A stretch of DNA of 64,000 nt, taken from Charina bottae. Taxonomy: Eukaryota > Chordata > Lepidosauria > Squamata > Charinaidae. Of the stretch, positions 1 to 12,200 are shown in pieces. The notes under the pieces were generated by a model. It made no database searches. It was not told the origin of the DNA and saw only the letters and a program-made list of their open reading frames with translations. The DNA lies in contig JALMGJ010000006.1 in assembly GCA_023362775.1 (NCBI GenBank), forward strand, positions 1,958,001 to 2,022,000. The letters are read 5' to 3'. A program made the translations under genes and the position numbers. The stretch's first letter is position 1. Every line of letters starts with the position of its first letter.

Positions 1-847
1 ACTGATGGAAAACAAAAAGCAAATGCCTTTGTTTGAAACATGCATGTGCCGCCTGGTCGTAAGTGGCAAATGTTTACATTTGGACGGGGGGCAACGCAAG
101 GCTACTTCTGGTCTTTGTGGAGATTACCAGCATTGCTGGTCCAACTTCTGATCTCTTCTCCACTCGTCTGTCTTTAGGCATGACGTTCAAAAACGAAAAT
201 GCTCCAGCCTGGGCTGAGGACAGCTATCGAGGCAGCCTGGCCTTTTCCACCCTGCCCCACTTACATGCTTCCCCATTCTCAGGGGTGCTTCGGCTGTGCT
301 TTAGAAGCGAGCCAAGCACAGAAAAAGGGGGGCAGCCAAAACAGGACCTGCCCCACTCCTCCGACAATCACGTTGCAAGTAAGCGAATGATCCAGGAACA
401 AAATGCACTTCTGCTTTGGAACCGCGTGCCTTCGTGGGCATTTCTCCCAGCCTTTCTCCCTGAACTTTGGACTCCCCTGATCCTGACTGCCATGCTGGCT
501 CATGCAGACAGAAATGGGTAAAAGCCCTACGAAATTTCACTATTTTAATGGATAAGAGGTTCCCCGTTGGGGGAGATGGGCGGTAATATAAATTTAATAA
601 AATAATAATAAAAAAATAAATAAGAGGTTGGCACAACCGTTTTGGAAGAATTGTAAATCCAGACTAGGCTTATATTGGCACGAAGGTCAATGTCCCAGAC
701 CATTGTTTAAAAGCCCTTCTGGCATTTTCAAAAGCGAATGAGCAGAGGCCCTCCAAAACCCATTGAGTGGATTTTGTCAATAGCTTTCTTAAGCCACATT
801 GATTTAATGTGGTCCTTCAGAACCACAGAGATCAAACCTAGGGGGAA
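1..847. other. No gene recognised; short L2-like tail at 553-622
   Basis: The open frames here have no recognisable motif or splice context. 560-620 has the GGGGGAGATGGGCGG...TATAAATTTAATAAA pattern of a plus-strand L2 3' end. Confidence 0.5.
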
Positions 848-1690
848 GAAAATTAATTTTATTTATTTATTTATTTGTCATATTTATATCCCGCCCATCT
901 CCCCCGCAGGAGGGACCCTGGGCGGTTCATAGCAATAAAAACGTAAATACTGCAATAAAAAACATAAATACTACTAAAAGTCAATAAAAATATCTAATAC
1001 AATTTGATCCAAGCAACGGTAGATATTACTATCCCAAAGGTCGGAAACGCTGGTCAAGGTAGGTCTAAGAGACCAGCCAACCCCAAGACTGGCTGTTCCC
1101 CTCCCTTCTTTTGGAAGGGCTCCAAAACTGTTATTAAAAATAAGTAAGTAAGAGAGGCCCATTGTGAACAAGAGAGATTTCTTTCCCGTCCATAAATCAA
1201 CTTGCTGGCTGGAGAATTCTGGGAGTTGAAGTCCACATGTCATAAAGATCCTAAGGTTTATTTATTTATTTATCACATTTATATCCCGCCCATCTCCCTC
1301 ACAAGGAGGGACCCATGGCGGTTCACAATAAAAAGTTTAAAATCAATAAAAAACCATAAATAACACCAATAAGCAGTAAAAATACCTAATTACAGTCCGA
1401 TCCAAGCAATGGTAGATCTTACTCATCCCATGGGCCGGTAAGGCTGGTCAAGGTAGGTCTAAGAGACCAGCCAACCCTAAGACTGGCTGTTCCCCTCCCT
1501 TCCCCAAGCATGGTGGCAAAACCAGGTCTTTAGGTTTTTTTCTAAAGTCCAGGAGGGAGGGGGCCAATCTTATTTCAGGGGGAAGGATATTCCTATTTTA
1601 ACCCAAAATTGACGAGTAGGAACCAAGCTCTAGCATCCACAGAAATCAAACCCATCTCCAGACTACGGTGGCATTCTTTCAACATTTTGG
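848..1690 (-). mobile_element. Two 3' fragments of L2-type LINE
   Basis: 848-1140 and 1255-1690 each begin with (TTTA)n and TATATCCCGCCCATCTCCC...GGGACC, then GGCGGTTCA, the reverse of the L2 3' terminus seen at the end of the long element at 11593. Between them, 1199-1247 is a piece of the palindromic hAT MITE (GAATTCTGGGAGTTGAAGTC). Confidence 0.75.
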
Positions 1691-1711
1691 GACTGCAAGG
1701 ATAGCTCTAAT

Positions 1712-1718
1712 ATTTTTA

Positions 1719-1749
<31 letters not shown>
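1712..1749. repeat. (ATT)n microsatellite
   Basis: About a dozen TTA/ATT units in a row. Confidence 0.95.
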
Positions 1750-1750
<1 letters not shown>

Positions 1751-1949
1751 ACTCACCAATTGGAATAAATCAAATATCTTGTCAATCAGCAATAAGTGCC
1801 GTTATCAATATGTGTAAAAAAAATTGGCTTTCCTTTTTTGTCCTGATTCTATTAAATATTTGGGTAAAATTAATCCCCTTAAGAAGATAGCCCTCCAGGT
1901 AGATTTGATTATTACAAATCAGATAATAATTTGCATTGTTATTATACTA

Positions 1950-2092
1950 TATACCAATCGTGAAGTTACATTCATTTTTGCAGTATTTACTCTCCATAAA
2001 CTCATGGGTATTTTCTGCCATCTATTAATGTGAGTTTATGGAGAAGAATAAATATTGCAGAAATGAATGTAACTTCATGATTGGTATATAGT
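1950..2092. repeat. Imperfect foldback in AT-rich unique DNA
   Basis: The left arm (ACCAATCGTGAAGTTACATT onward) and right arm (...AATGTAACTTCATGATTGGT) are inverted copies of about 55 bp with a short loop. No family recognised. Confidence 0.75.
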
Positions 2093-2329
2093 TTTACAGA
2101 GATCTCTATAATAATCCTACTCCAGTAAGTTCACAATTAATTGTTTTATGGAATGTTCAGACTCGAATGCTCCCTTTTTCAAAGCTGTGACTTTCACGTG
2201 AATATGAGGATTTTTATTTTCCTGATTTTTCTGTTATATAGTTGAGCATATTGTTGGGGCCAGGAAGATTGGAGTTCCCATCTGGAGGGGATTATGAGTG
2301 AAAGTCTTTGGTTCATGTTCATGTTTATT

Positions 2330-3062
2330 TGGATTTTAACTGGAATTATTCATCCTGTTCTTTGTGGCGGTGGGTTGCCCAGAGCTGCCATACTGGAGTT
2401 GGCCAGCCACATAAATTCAATACCTAAATAAATAAACCAATCTCTGTTTTCTTCTGGGACAAATTGAACATGTACAATTATGGACTTAGTGATAAGCGCT
2501 TTCTTGGCTAAGACTTGGCTGTAAGTATCGGAGGGGCTCCGATGAATTTCCAGGTTGGAAAGCAGTCCGATGGCTTCGGATGATGCCGGATAACAAATTA
2601 ATATTCGATTCTGGCTCGCCCGAGAAATTGGCCCTTTGGAGTGATCCCTTTTGAAGAATGGTGGATCATACTCCTTTTCTGATGTTTTGGAACATTTGGG
2701 ATGAAAATGGGATTGTTTCTTTGACATTACATAGTTGTTGGGGTTTTTTTTTACCTATTCTGTAGGTGTAATAAATTTTAATTTCATTAAATTAAACTAA
2801 AAATTGATTATTTATTTATTTAGCATGTTTATATAGCTGCCCACCTCACATAAAAGGGACTCTGGGCGGCATACAACACTTAATTAAAAAACAATAAATA
2901 CATAAAAAACAGTAACAATTAAAAAAGTAACTATGAAAAGGCACACAAAACAAGAGGGGATTACATTTTGAAAACATGATTAAACCTGATAGATAAACTA
3001 CTTCGGGCCTAGACCATAAGAAGGACGAAAGAGTGAGGAGGCAATCTTGCCTAACCACCATT
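2330..3062. mobile_element. L2-type tails (plus at 2330-2440, minus at 2806-3062)
   Basis: 2330-2440 has the CCCAGAGCTGCC...CACATAAATTC...AAATAAATAAA plus-strand tail. 2806-3062 has TTTATATAGCTGCCCACCTC...GGGACTCTGGGCGGC in the minus sense. The 2440-2805 stretch between them is unassigned. Confidence 0.65.
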
Positions 3063-3131
3063 AATCATATTGGCTTGTTGTTGTTATGATTATGATTACG
3101 ATCATTCTGCCATTTCAGGGAGGGCTTAGAG

Positions 3132-3250
3132 CAGTGTTTCTCAACCTTGGCAATTGGAAGACGTGTGAACTTCAACTCCCAGAATTCCCTAGCCAGCAAG
3201 GGGGATTCTGGGAGTTGACGTCTTAAAGTTGCCAAGATTGAGAAACACTG
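3132..3250. mobile_element. hAT-type palindromic MITE, CAGTGTTTCTCAACC family
   Basis: Near-perfect palindrome with CAGTGTTTCTCAACCTTGGC / ...GAGAAACACTG ends and a CTTCAACTCCCAGAATTCC core. The 8-bp flanks are GCTTAGAG and GCTTAGGA (7 of 8 match), as for hAT target duplications. Confidence 0.85.
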
Positions 3251-3259
3251 GCTTAGGAG

Positions 3260-5690
3260 GACAGAAATTTGTCCTAATTTTGCTGCCCACCTGCAAAGAG
3301 GTCTCTGCACAAAACCCAGGTGCGGCCTTCCTCCCCCCCCAACCCCATGTGGGGTGCAGCCTCCAGTTTAAAAAGGAGCAAGGGCTTCTAGTCCTCATGG
3401 TTGCCAGGAAGGAGCTGAACCTGGGAAAAAGAGCCACAAAGGCGGCGGGGGATTGCAAAAAAACAGGAATGGGCGGGGGAAAACACTTCTAAGCAAGGGA
3501 GCCATTTTGTAGGCCTCTTCCCCCGTCCCCCTCCCAGGGCCTGTGCTGGTGCAGCCTCGCCCCCACTCACAGGGGATCTGTGGGGCCTTGCTGCGCGTCT
3601 TCCTCCAGGCCCTGTGGACCTTCTGCTCCTTGGGCCAGTTAGCCACCGCTGGGTTACTCCAGAAGGCCGGTCCTTTCTGGGCTGCCTTGGCCGGCCGGCG
3701 GGACAGGAAGAAGGCCCGGAGTGGGGAGCGGGACCTCGAGGCCTGCATCCTAGCTTGGCCGGCCCTGCTGGGCCAGGGACCCCTGCCCTCTGCTTCACGG
3801 ATGGCGCTCGGACGCCACCCGCCTCTGCACTGCTGCCTGGGCCGGGCTGGCGCTTTTGAGTGGGGGGCTGGCACGCCCCTTCCCCCAGAAGTTTCTGGCA
3901 CGGCTCAGATTCAGCCCCCCCCCCAGACGATTTGTATCCTGGAGCGCTACTCTCAGAACCCTTTTGCAAATTGATTGATTGACGCTCTTGATTGACTGAT
4001 TGACTCTCTTGATTGACAGATTGATGGACTGATGGACTGATTCTGCCACCGGCCACGCTCTGAGAAGCATCTGATTCGATGCCACTGAGTCAAGGACATT
4101 AAGGAAATACCGGGAACCTGATCATGCCCCATGGCCATTTTGAGGCCTTTCAGGGCCTGGATGCGAGTTGCCGAACCCGGGTTTAAAAGTCTTGTGGCGC
4201 AAGGCAAAACAGCAGGGAGGAGGACGACGACGAAGGGATGAAGATGGCAGGCGGTCCCTGGGCCCAAAGAAGGTATATTTGGAAAGAAAAAGGGTTCTGC
4301 CCGGGGGACAGCCTTGCATGACCTCTCAAGCCAGATTTGAAACCTGGATTTTAGTGGGAAAAAGCCTCCAGGACCAAGGAGGGCAGGAAGCAAAGGAGAC
4401 ACGTGTGAACGGACGGAGGAAAGGCCCATATTTTGCCTGTTGTGCCTCCGCTCCCGATGCCAGGCCTCAAAACGTTTGCAAGGAGTTTCTTAACCCTGAA
4501 AAGAGAACCCGAACCCCCCGAAATCCAAAACCGCCCGTGCTATTGCATGGAGCTGAGGCACGCGATGCAGAGTTTTATTCGTATTCTGTTTGCATTGGAG
4601 GCGGGCTGGGGAAGCCTGATGCGCTGACGTCCGTCCGGGACGCCTCCGTCCCCTTGCAGCCCCCGGCGACCTGGGCCAAGATGGCCCCCGAATGGCTGAT
4701 GCAGCCGCTGGGGAGAAAACGCGCCTTTGGGCAGGCGGGAAAAGGCCCAGACCGCCTGCTCTGCTGGGAGCCTTCGCTTCCCCTCTGGAGGGACAGGGGC
4801 ATTGCTGATGGGGGCAGCACCCCCGGGGGGTGATTGGGCCAGAGAGGGGCATTCTGGGAGAAGGAGTTCCTCTGCTGCAGCCCCGCCCAGGAGGGAGAGG
4901 GGCGCCTGAGCCTCCCTCTGGCCCTCCAAAGCAGGCGGCCCTGCCCGGCCCCCGGCGCCTTCTGGAGGAGGCCCCCATCCAGCCGAGCCCCCAGGCCCCC
5001 TTGGGCAGGACAGGGCAGCCCCCCACGAGACTTGGGGGGTAGGGTGCCTTCCCAGGCCGCGTCTGGCGTGTGTGGGTGGCCGCCATGCTGAAGCCCCCCA
5101 AAGTTGGCCCCGCGGAGGAGGCCTCCAGGGAGCTGAGGGTGCCCTCTGTGGAGATGATGCCCAGCGTGCCCTCGGGGTCGGGGGTCTTGAAGCACAGTCA
5201 CCCCTCCCAGGAGGTGCAAGCCAAGAGGAGCCCTTCTCGGGGCACCTGCGTTCCCCAGAGTAAGCCCCAAAAGAGGACTGGCTCTGCTGGAGGTTGGACG
5301 GACGGAGGAGAGGGCCGCATCTGGGAGCCGCGGCCGCAGCACGTCCAGCCAAGTCTTGGCCGGAGAAGATGGCTGTGAAGGCTTCCCGGAGGTCTCGGTT
5401 GCCCTCTCTGGGGACAGGGCCACGGTCCTGTTCGGAAGCTCCTCTGGGGTCTTAGGCCCCGGGGGGCTGGTGGAGGTGGGCTCAGCCAGGGAGGGCAGTG
5501 CAAAGGAGCCCGGGTTGAGTCCTGCCCCGCTCCTGCTTCATAGGACCTTGGACCCCTTGCCAGGGAGGACCTGGGCTGGAGAGACCCAGGCAGTCACTGC
5601 AGAAGCCAGAATGAGGCCTGGAGATCATCTTGGCATGGATGGGATGACCAGGCAAAAAATGGCCTAAAAGGGGAAAGCACCCCAATTCAC
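3260..5690. other. GC-rich, CpG-rich block with overlapping open frames; no gene assigned
   Basis: Several long frames overlap on both strands (for example 5423-4575 and 5352-4540 minus, 4168-4833 plus), as expected where stop codons are rare because of base composition. An AATAAA on the minus strand at 4572-4577 would suit a minus-strand transcript end. No domain, signal peptide or clear splice pair was recognised. It could be a promoter island or first exon for gene A, the 3' end of an unrelated gene, or a decayed element. Confidence 0.4.
3966..4045. repeat. Degenerate (TTGATTGAC)n-like tandem repeat
   Basis: Runs of TTGATTGA, TTGACTGA and TTGATGGA in a short array inside the GC-rich block. 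Confidence 0.75.
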
Positions 5691-5717
5691 AGGGAGGGAT
5701 CCTACCAGTGGCTTTTT

Positions 5718-6000
5718 ATTTTATTTTATTTTATTTTAATTTTATATTTTATATTTTATTACTTTATTATTTTATATTTTATTTTATTTTATTTTATTTT
5801 ATTATTTTATTATTTTATTTTATTTTTTAAATTTAATTTATTATTTTTATTTTATTATTTTATTATATTTTTTATTTATTTTATTTTATTTTATTATTTT
5901 ATTTTATTTTATTATTTTATTTTTTAATTTAATTTATTATTTTTATTATTTTTATTTTATTTTTCATTACATTTAACTTCATTTCATTTTTAATAATTTA
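5718..6000. repeat. (TTTTA)n simple repeat
   Basis: Long TTTTA/TTTTATT array with interruptions just upstream of the first recognised gene A exon. Confidence 0.95.
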
Positions 6001-6185
6001 CATGGCCGTCTGATGTGACTCTGGGCAGCTTACCAAAAAAGCCATCCAGGATCAAACAGCCCTCAATGCTTCCACCCGATAGCCCAATGATTCAGGTGCA
6101 GAGATTCTCTTCCGACACCCCTTTTGGGAGAGTGGCGGATTCCGACGTTCTCACCTCGCCTTTGTCCCTGCCTTCCCCTTCGCAG

Positions 6186-6275
6186 AAGATACCACCGACT
6201 GGTGTTGCACCGTCATGGCCCTCCTGTGTGTCTGTGCGATTCTGCTCTTTTTGGTGGTGCTTATGAGTCTGGAAG
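6186..6275 (+). CDS. Gene A exon: transmembrane signal anchor
   Basis: A pyrimidine tract and CAG acceptor (AG at 6184-6185) precede the exon and GTAAG follows at 6276. The exon starts in phase 1 and ends in phase 1. It encodes a short polar stretch with two cysteines, then a 20-residue hydrophobic segment (VMALLCVCAILLFLVVLMSL), the type II membrane anchor. Confidence 0.85.
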
Positions 6276-9200
6276 GTAAGGGCACCCACTGACTTCTCAT
6301 CATTACAGAAAGAAATCCCCGGGGGGGTGAGGGGGCAGGCCAAGGCCTCTCGCCCTATTCATGATCGGAAAGCACCCAAGACCTTCGGCTACCGGGCAGT
6401 TTAAAACATTAAATAAGCAAACAAATAAGGAAAAATAACAAAAAGGAACACATTTCTTTTTCTTCAACTTCTCTCTGTTTTGAAATGTTATCATGTTCCC
6501 CCAAGTTATCAACAGGAAAGCAGAAATAAATTCTAACTGTACACATGGAGAATAATGTACATGAAGCACTTCACACTTCACTTCAAACAAAATGGAATAT
6601 CCAGATCCATGTCACATTCTTGTTAGACCAAGTAGGGGTTAAAACAACCTTTTCCTCCTCCTCCTCCTTCTCCTTCTCCTTCTCCTCCTCCTCCTCCTCC
6701 TCCTCCTCCTCCTCCTCCTCCTCCTCCTCCTTCTCTTCTTCTTCCCCTTCCTCTTGACAGATTGAAGCTTTACATTTTAAAAAAAAATGTGTTATTATTA
6801 AGGTTGCAATGTTTAATAAAATTATTTTTCTTGTTGGGTTCTTCATAATCTCTGAGCTTGGTTGTTTTCCTGCAGATGTTCCTCAGAGAACACCAAGAAC
6901 CAACAATTGAACCCTGATATATATAGATATATTCTCTTCACTTTTTTAAAACTATTGCTTGATGTTAGGATGGCCTCTCAAGCTGAACTGATTAATAGAT
7001 CAGAATATTCTATTAAAAGAAGGTGAAACTGATTAATTGAGTGCCCTAATCACCATCCAGCACACACAACAGACATGCTGGCTGGGGTTCAACCCCTGTA
7101 GATTTAGGGGACACCTTGTTGAGAAAAGCTGATGTAAACAATGTGGGGGAATGTGGATCTGAAACATTTCCAAGACAAGAAAATGAGTATGTCAGCTGTA
7201 ATTTATTCAGCTTCTTCTTGGAAGAAGCCCCATCTTTCTTAGAAGCTTTCGGGAGCCCCAGTTAACATCCCTTGTCTTCAAGCTGCTCCTCCAGTGATAT
7301 CTGTCTTTATCTCTCTTGCAAGTGGGCTTGCTGGAGAAGAAGATAAACGAAGAGGCAGATCTGTGGCAGTGGAAGATCGTCACCTTGACTGAAATCCTGA
7401 GAGACTTACAGATTGGCAAAGGTACTATGGGCACAGTGGAAATCAGGTGGTGTCCTTGCAACTAGGAGTGGTTCTCTTGGCTTGAGGGCTGAGGACCTCT
7501 TGAAGCCTCCCAACAGCCACCCAAATATTGTGGAGAAGGTATTTCTGCTAGCACAAAAGGAAAAAGAGGACAAGCACTAAACATTCCTCACCCTTTTCAA
7601 ATGGGTTGAAGGAAAAGGCTCTAATTGTGTGATTGTACACTGATTTATTTATTTATTTATTTATTTATTTATTAATATACCACCATAATCTCCAAGGCCT
7701 CCTTCTGATTGATAGCTGATTAATAGCAACACAAAGCATATTATTATTATTATTATTACCAAGGAATAATACCATAAAAGGACAAACAAACATAAAATAT
7801 TTTTAACCATTGTTCTTTGGAAACTCAAGTTCTGGACAGGAACCTAAGAATCCAAGTAACATCTTAAGATATATCGTGTGCCAAGTGAAATGTTTTTTTT
7901 CTAAATCCACCGCTGATGTAGCTGAAATATTTTGTTCTTGTAAATATTTGTTTCATCTGTTTGTTTTTTATAAGAATTTTATTAAGTTTGAAACAGATAA
8001 AAACTACAAAAAAGAAAAAAAACCTAAAAAAGAAAAAAAACCTAAAAAAGTATGAAACACAAGAAAAAGAATTTGGAAGATTACATAAAGAAGTGACTTC
8101 CGACTTTCAACAACAAGAATATACAGCAATTTCCATAACCAATCCCTTACTACAGAGCTTTCCAAACTTTTCACGTTGGCAACACACACCAACAGCAGCG
8201 GCGGCGGCGCAGCCTGGTCTGTCGCACAAAAAACCTGGAAGCGCTGATGGGGGAACCGAAAGAAGCACCCCCACCAATCAGCAGCAGCGGCGCTGATTGG
8301 CGGGGGTGCCGCTTCTTTCGGTTCCCCCATCAGCGCTTCCAGGTTTTTGCGCGACAGACCAGGACACCGCAGGCAACACAGTAGTGTGTCGCGACACACA
8401 CTTTGGAAAGCTATGCCTTACTCTATATCAAACCAAGATCACATTATTTCTATAAATCATTCCATTAACACATTATAAAAATCAGTAAATACAATTGCTC
8501 CTTCCCTTATATTAAAAAAAAAGAAAAATATATAAACCTCCAAATCAACTTTCCCCCCCAAAACAACATTTGTTCAATTATTTCCTTCCTACCACTATTC
8601 TATACATTTCTGTCCACTACAATAAAAATCAAATTATAAAAACATATTAATTGTCTACTTTTATAATTAAAAATACTATAACACTTAACCCTATTAAACC
8701 TAAAACCAAGCAATTATTATTATACCTTATAAATCTTATAAATCAAACCAATCTTAAAAGCAATCCAGTAAATCTTAATCCAAATCATTAAAAAAAAATA
8801 GAATCATACAAGCCTTAATATCAATCTAGATAAACATTCTTAAATCTTTACCCGACTTCAAAATATACTAAAGCATTTACATATCTCCATATTACACACA
8901 AGGCATTTTTCATACAGAGATCAAACAGCCCAACTGCCCCCCTTAGAAACTCAGACTTCTCAGCAAAAAAACCTCCCACAGAACAGAGCCACTTCTTTCC
9001 TACAACATTCCATCAGAAAAACAACTCCTTTTGTAATTTGCAACTCAGAGAATTCCTTTAACCTCTTCAACACCAAAATGTAATTGTCGTCTGGCATTTC
9101 AACAGAAGGTTCAATCTTGCTGTCAGTAGACACATCTCTATCTTTGTTAAAATCTTCATCTTCTTCCAGAACGTCCTCAGCCAGATGACACATTTTAAAG

Positions 9201-12200
9201 CTGATATTTTCTGCAATGTCCCAAATATCTTGCAAAATAGTTTGAGAGACATCATAAAAGAACTGTTTAAACTCATAACGGAACTCTGAGAAAGTCTGCT
9301 TGAAATCCTCCATGTTTCAGGCAGTAGATTATGGCTCCCCCTAGATATGTCTATGAAGGTTCTCAGTCATCCAGGTGGAATTGTCTGTAGCTTGAATCAT
9401 GTCAACTGGATTTCTATTTTCTCAGTGGAAACGTTTCGCTCCTTATCCAAGGAGCTTCTTCAGTCTGAGCAAAGTTAGTAAGGGAATCCTAAATATGTTT
9501 TTAGGTAGCTGTGACAGCTACCTAGAAACATATTTAGGATTCCCTTACCAACTTTGCTCAGACTGAAGAAGCTCCTTGGATAAGGAGCGAAACGTTTCCC
9601 CTGAGAAAATAGAAATCCAGTTGACATGATTCAAGCTACAGACTCCCCCTAGATACTTGACTAGCGAAAGCAGGAGTTAATGAGTTAATGGAAAATTTCC
9701 AAAAGATATTGACACAAGAGAAAGTATGCTAACAGGCAGCTCCCAGGGAAAGTGAACAGAAAGCTAAAAACTCAAAACAGCAGATTCAACATGTAGGAAA
9801 ATGTTAAATCCTTCAAATTCAATACAAAAATAATAGCAGGGAGGTAATTATTTATTCTCAGTCCTCCTTAATATTTAAATGGGAAAACAAGCCAGACCTT
9901 AATTTTTTTAAAAAAAAAATTAATCCAGAAATAACGATAGGCACCAAGAGATTTCGCTTCTCCTTTCTGTAGAAAGCCTCTCTTGGGGTACATAAACTTA
10001 AAAAATATATAAATTGGGTGATTTAGAAATGGGGTGGCTCGACTTAGTGTCTCTTTTAGGCTGCAACGTGGCTTGGAAATGGTGACGTCCCGGTCTCCCG
10101 GCAGTCCGATCAGCACGAACGCTGTTTCCGATTCTCGGGCCGCGAGTTGCCGTTCTGGAGAACAGATGGGATGATTCCGAGTGTTTTCTTTGCCGTGAAA
10201 GCGCTCCAGGGCTTCAGGAAAAAGCCTGCCTGAGCCCAAATATTCACGATGCCAGTTCTGTCCGCAGAGCCCACGGACACAGCTGCTCAGTCGGCCATGT
10301 TCCCACCGGAAGCCGTTTCATCTGTTTGTTATTCTGCCTAATGTGTCAATAACTGTAGGGATTACTGCAAAATCTTCCGCATAATCTTTTTTTAGATATA
10401 TAAAAGCTTTATTAAATTTAGAACAAAGATAAAAACTACAAAAAATAATAATAAACTACAAGAAAAGAAAAAAGTTAAAAAAAAGAAAATGAAAAAAGAT
10501 TTTTAGAAGATTATATAACAAGATGACTTCTGACTTTCAGCATCAAGAATATACAGCAATTTCCATAATTAACCCCTTACTCCAAATCTAACCAAAATCA
10601 CATTATTTCTATAAATCATCCCATAGGCATTATAAAAACCAGTAAGAGCAATTGCTTCTTCCCCTTATAAATAAAGAAAAATAAGCAGATATATAGTCTG
10701 TGGCTTGAATCATGTCAACTGGATTTCTATTTTCTTAGTGGAAACGTTTCACTCCTTATCCAAGGAGCTTCTTCAGTCTGAGTAAAGTTAGTAAGGGAAT
10801 CCTTAAATATGTTTCTAGGCTGGCTGTGTGACCTTGCACCTGGGGCTAGGTCATGGTTATTTTTGAGATGTTTGTTTCTAAGTCCCTTTATCATCTAAAG
10901 GAGGATCGTTAAGATTACCCTGCTGCTGTTGAGCTTGTGAAATGGTCTTAATCTTCCTAGGCACAGAAGACAAAGCAGGAAGGAAGATAGGGGAAAGGTT
11001 ATGCCTGGTTATGTTCCCCTATCTTCCTTCCTGCTTTGTCTTCTGTGCCTAGGAAGATTAAGACCATTTCACAAGCTCAACAGCAGCAGGGTAATCTTAA
11101 CGATCCTCCTTTAGATGATAAAGGGACTTAGAAACAAACATCTCAAAAATAACCATGACCTAGCCCCAGGTGCAAGGTCACACAGCCAGCCTAGAAACAT
11201 ATTTAAGGATTCCCTTACTAACTTTACTCAGACTGAAGAAGCTCCTTGGATAAGGAGTGAAACGTTTCCACTAAGAAAATAGAAATCCAGTTGACATGAT
11301 TCAAGCCACAGACTGTTCCACCTGGATGACTGAGAACCTTCATAGACATAAAGCAGATATATAAACCTCCAAATCAACTTCCCCCCCATAGAAACCCACT
11401 TATAAAATATTTCCCTTCTACCACTATTTTATATATTTCTGGCCACTATATTAACAATCAAATTATAAAAACATTTAAAAAACATTTAAATTATTTACTT
11501 TTATACTTGGTACTACTATAACAATCTTACCCCTATTAAACCTTTAAAAAATCAAACAAACTTTAAATCATTACAAAAGAATAGAATCATATATTTATTT
11601 ATTTTTATTTATTTTTCAAATTTATTCCCCGCCCATCTCCCATGCAAGGGACTCTGGGCGGGTTACAATAAATAAAAATTTAAAAACTATACAAAATATC
11701 TAAAAACACAAGCAAAACATAATAAAATAAAATCCAAGATGGACTTGGACCCACAGAATAGATCGTGGAGCTATGGGGCCAGCCAACCCCAGGGGGCACT
11801 ACCACCTCCGTCGTCCCAGGCCAGGTGGCAGAGCCAGGTCTTAAGGGCCTTCCGAAAGGCCAGGAGGGAGGGGGCCAGTCTCACCTCCGGGGGCAGAATA
11901 TTCCACAAGGCGGGCGCTATCGCAGAGAAGGCACGCCTCCTGGACCCTGCTAGATGGAATTCTCTTGTTGAGGGGGTCCGAAGCATGCCCTCTCTGCATG
12001 CACGGGTGGGGCGGGTCGACGTTATCGGGACGAGACGGTCCCTCAGGTACCCTGGTCCTATGCCATGTAGGGCTTTAAAGGTAATCACCAACACCTTGAA
12101 TTGGACCCGGAAGCAAACTGGCACCCAGTGCAGCTCGCGTAGCAGGGGTGTCACATGTGCCGATCTTCTGGCACTCATAACTGCTCGCGCCGCTGCATTC

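Larger units (their letters stand above)
7966..10314 (-). mobile_element. ORF1-only L1-derived element, copy 1
   Basis: Flanked by the 16-bp duplication GTTTCATCTGTTTGTT (7950-7965 and 10315-10330). Read on the minus strand it has a GC-rich 5' part with a CCGGTGGGAACATGG start, one short ORF (9313-8960, 117 residues, acidic and helical) and an AT-rich 3' part ending in an A-rich tail. Removing two later insertions (8153-8415 and 9348-9642) leaves about 1.8 kb. No ORF2 is present, so it is like mammalian HAL1: L1 machinery supplied in trans. The L1 kinship is inferred from the 3' end and target duplications. Confidence 0.65.

Noticed and set aside
63..521. 152-residue frame near the window start
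   Set aside because: No domain, no signal, no splice context, and overlapping frames of similar quality on the other strand.
6545..6846. Frames with poly-Ser or poly-Glu
   Set aside because: Caused by the (TCC)n microsatellite.
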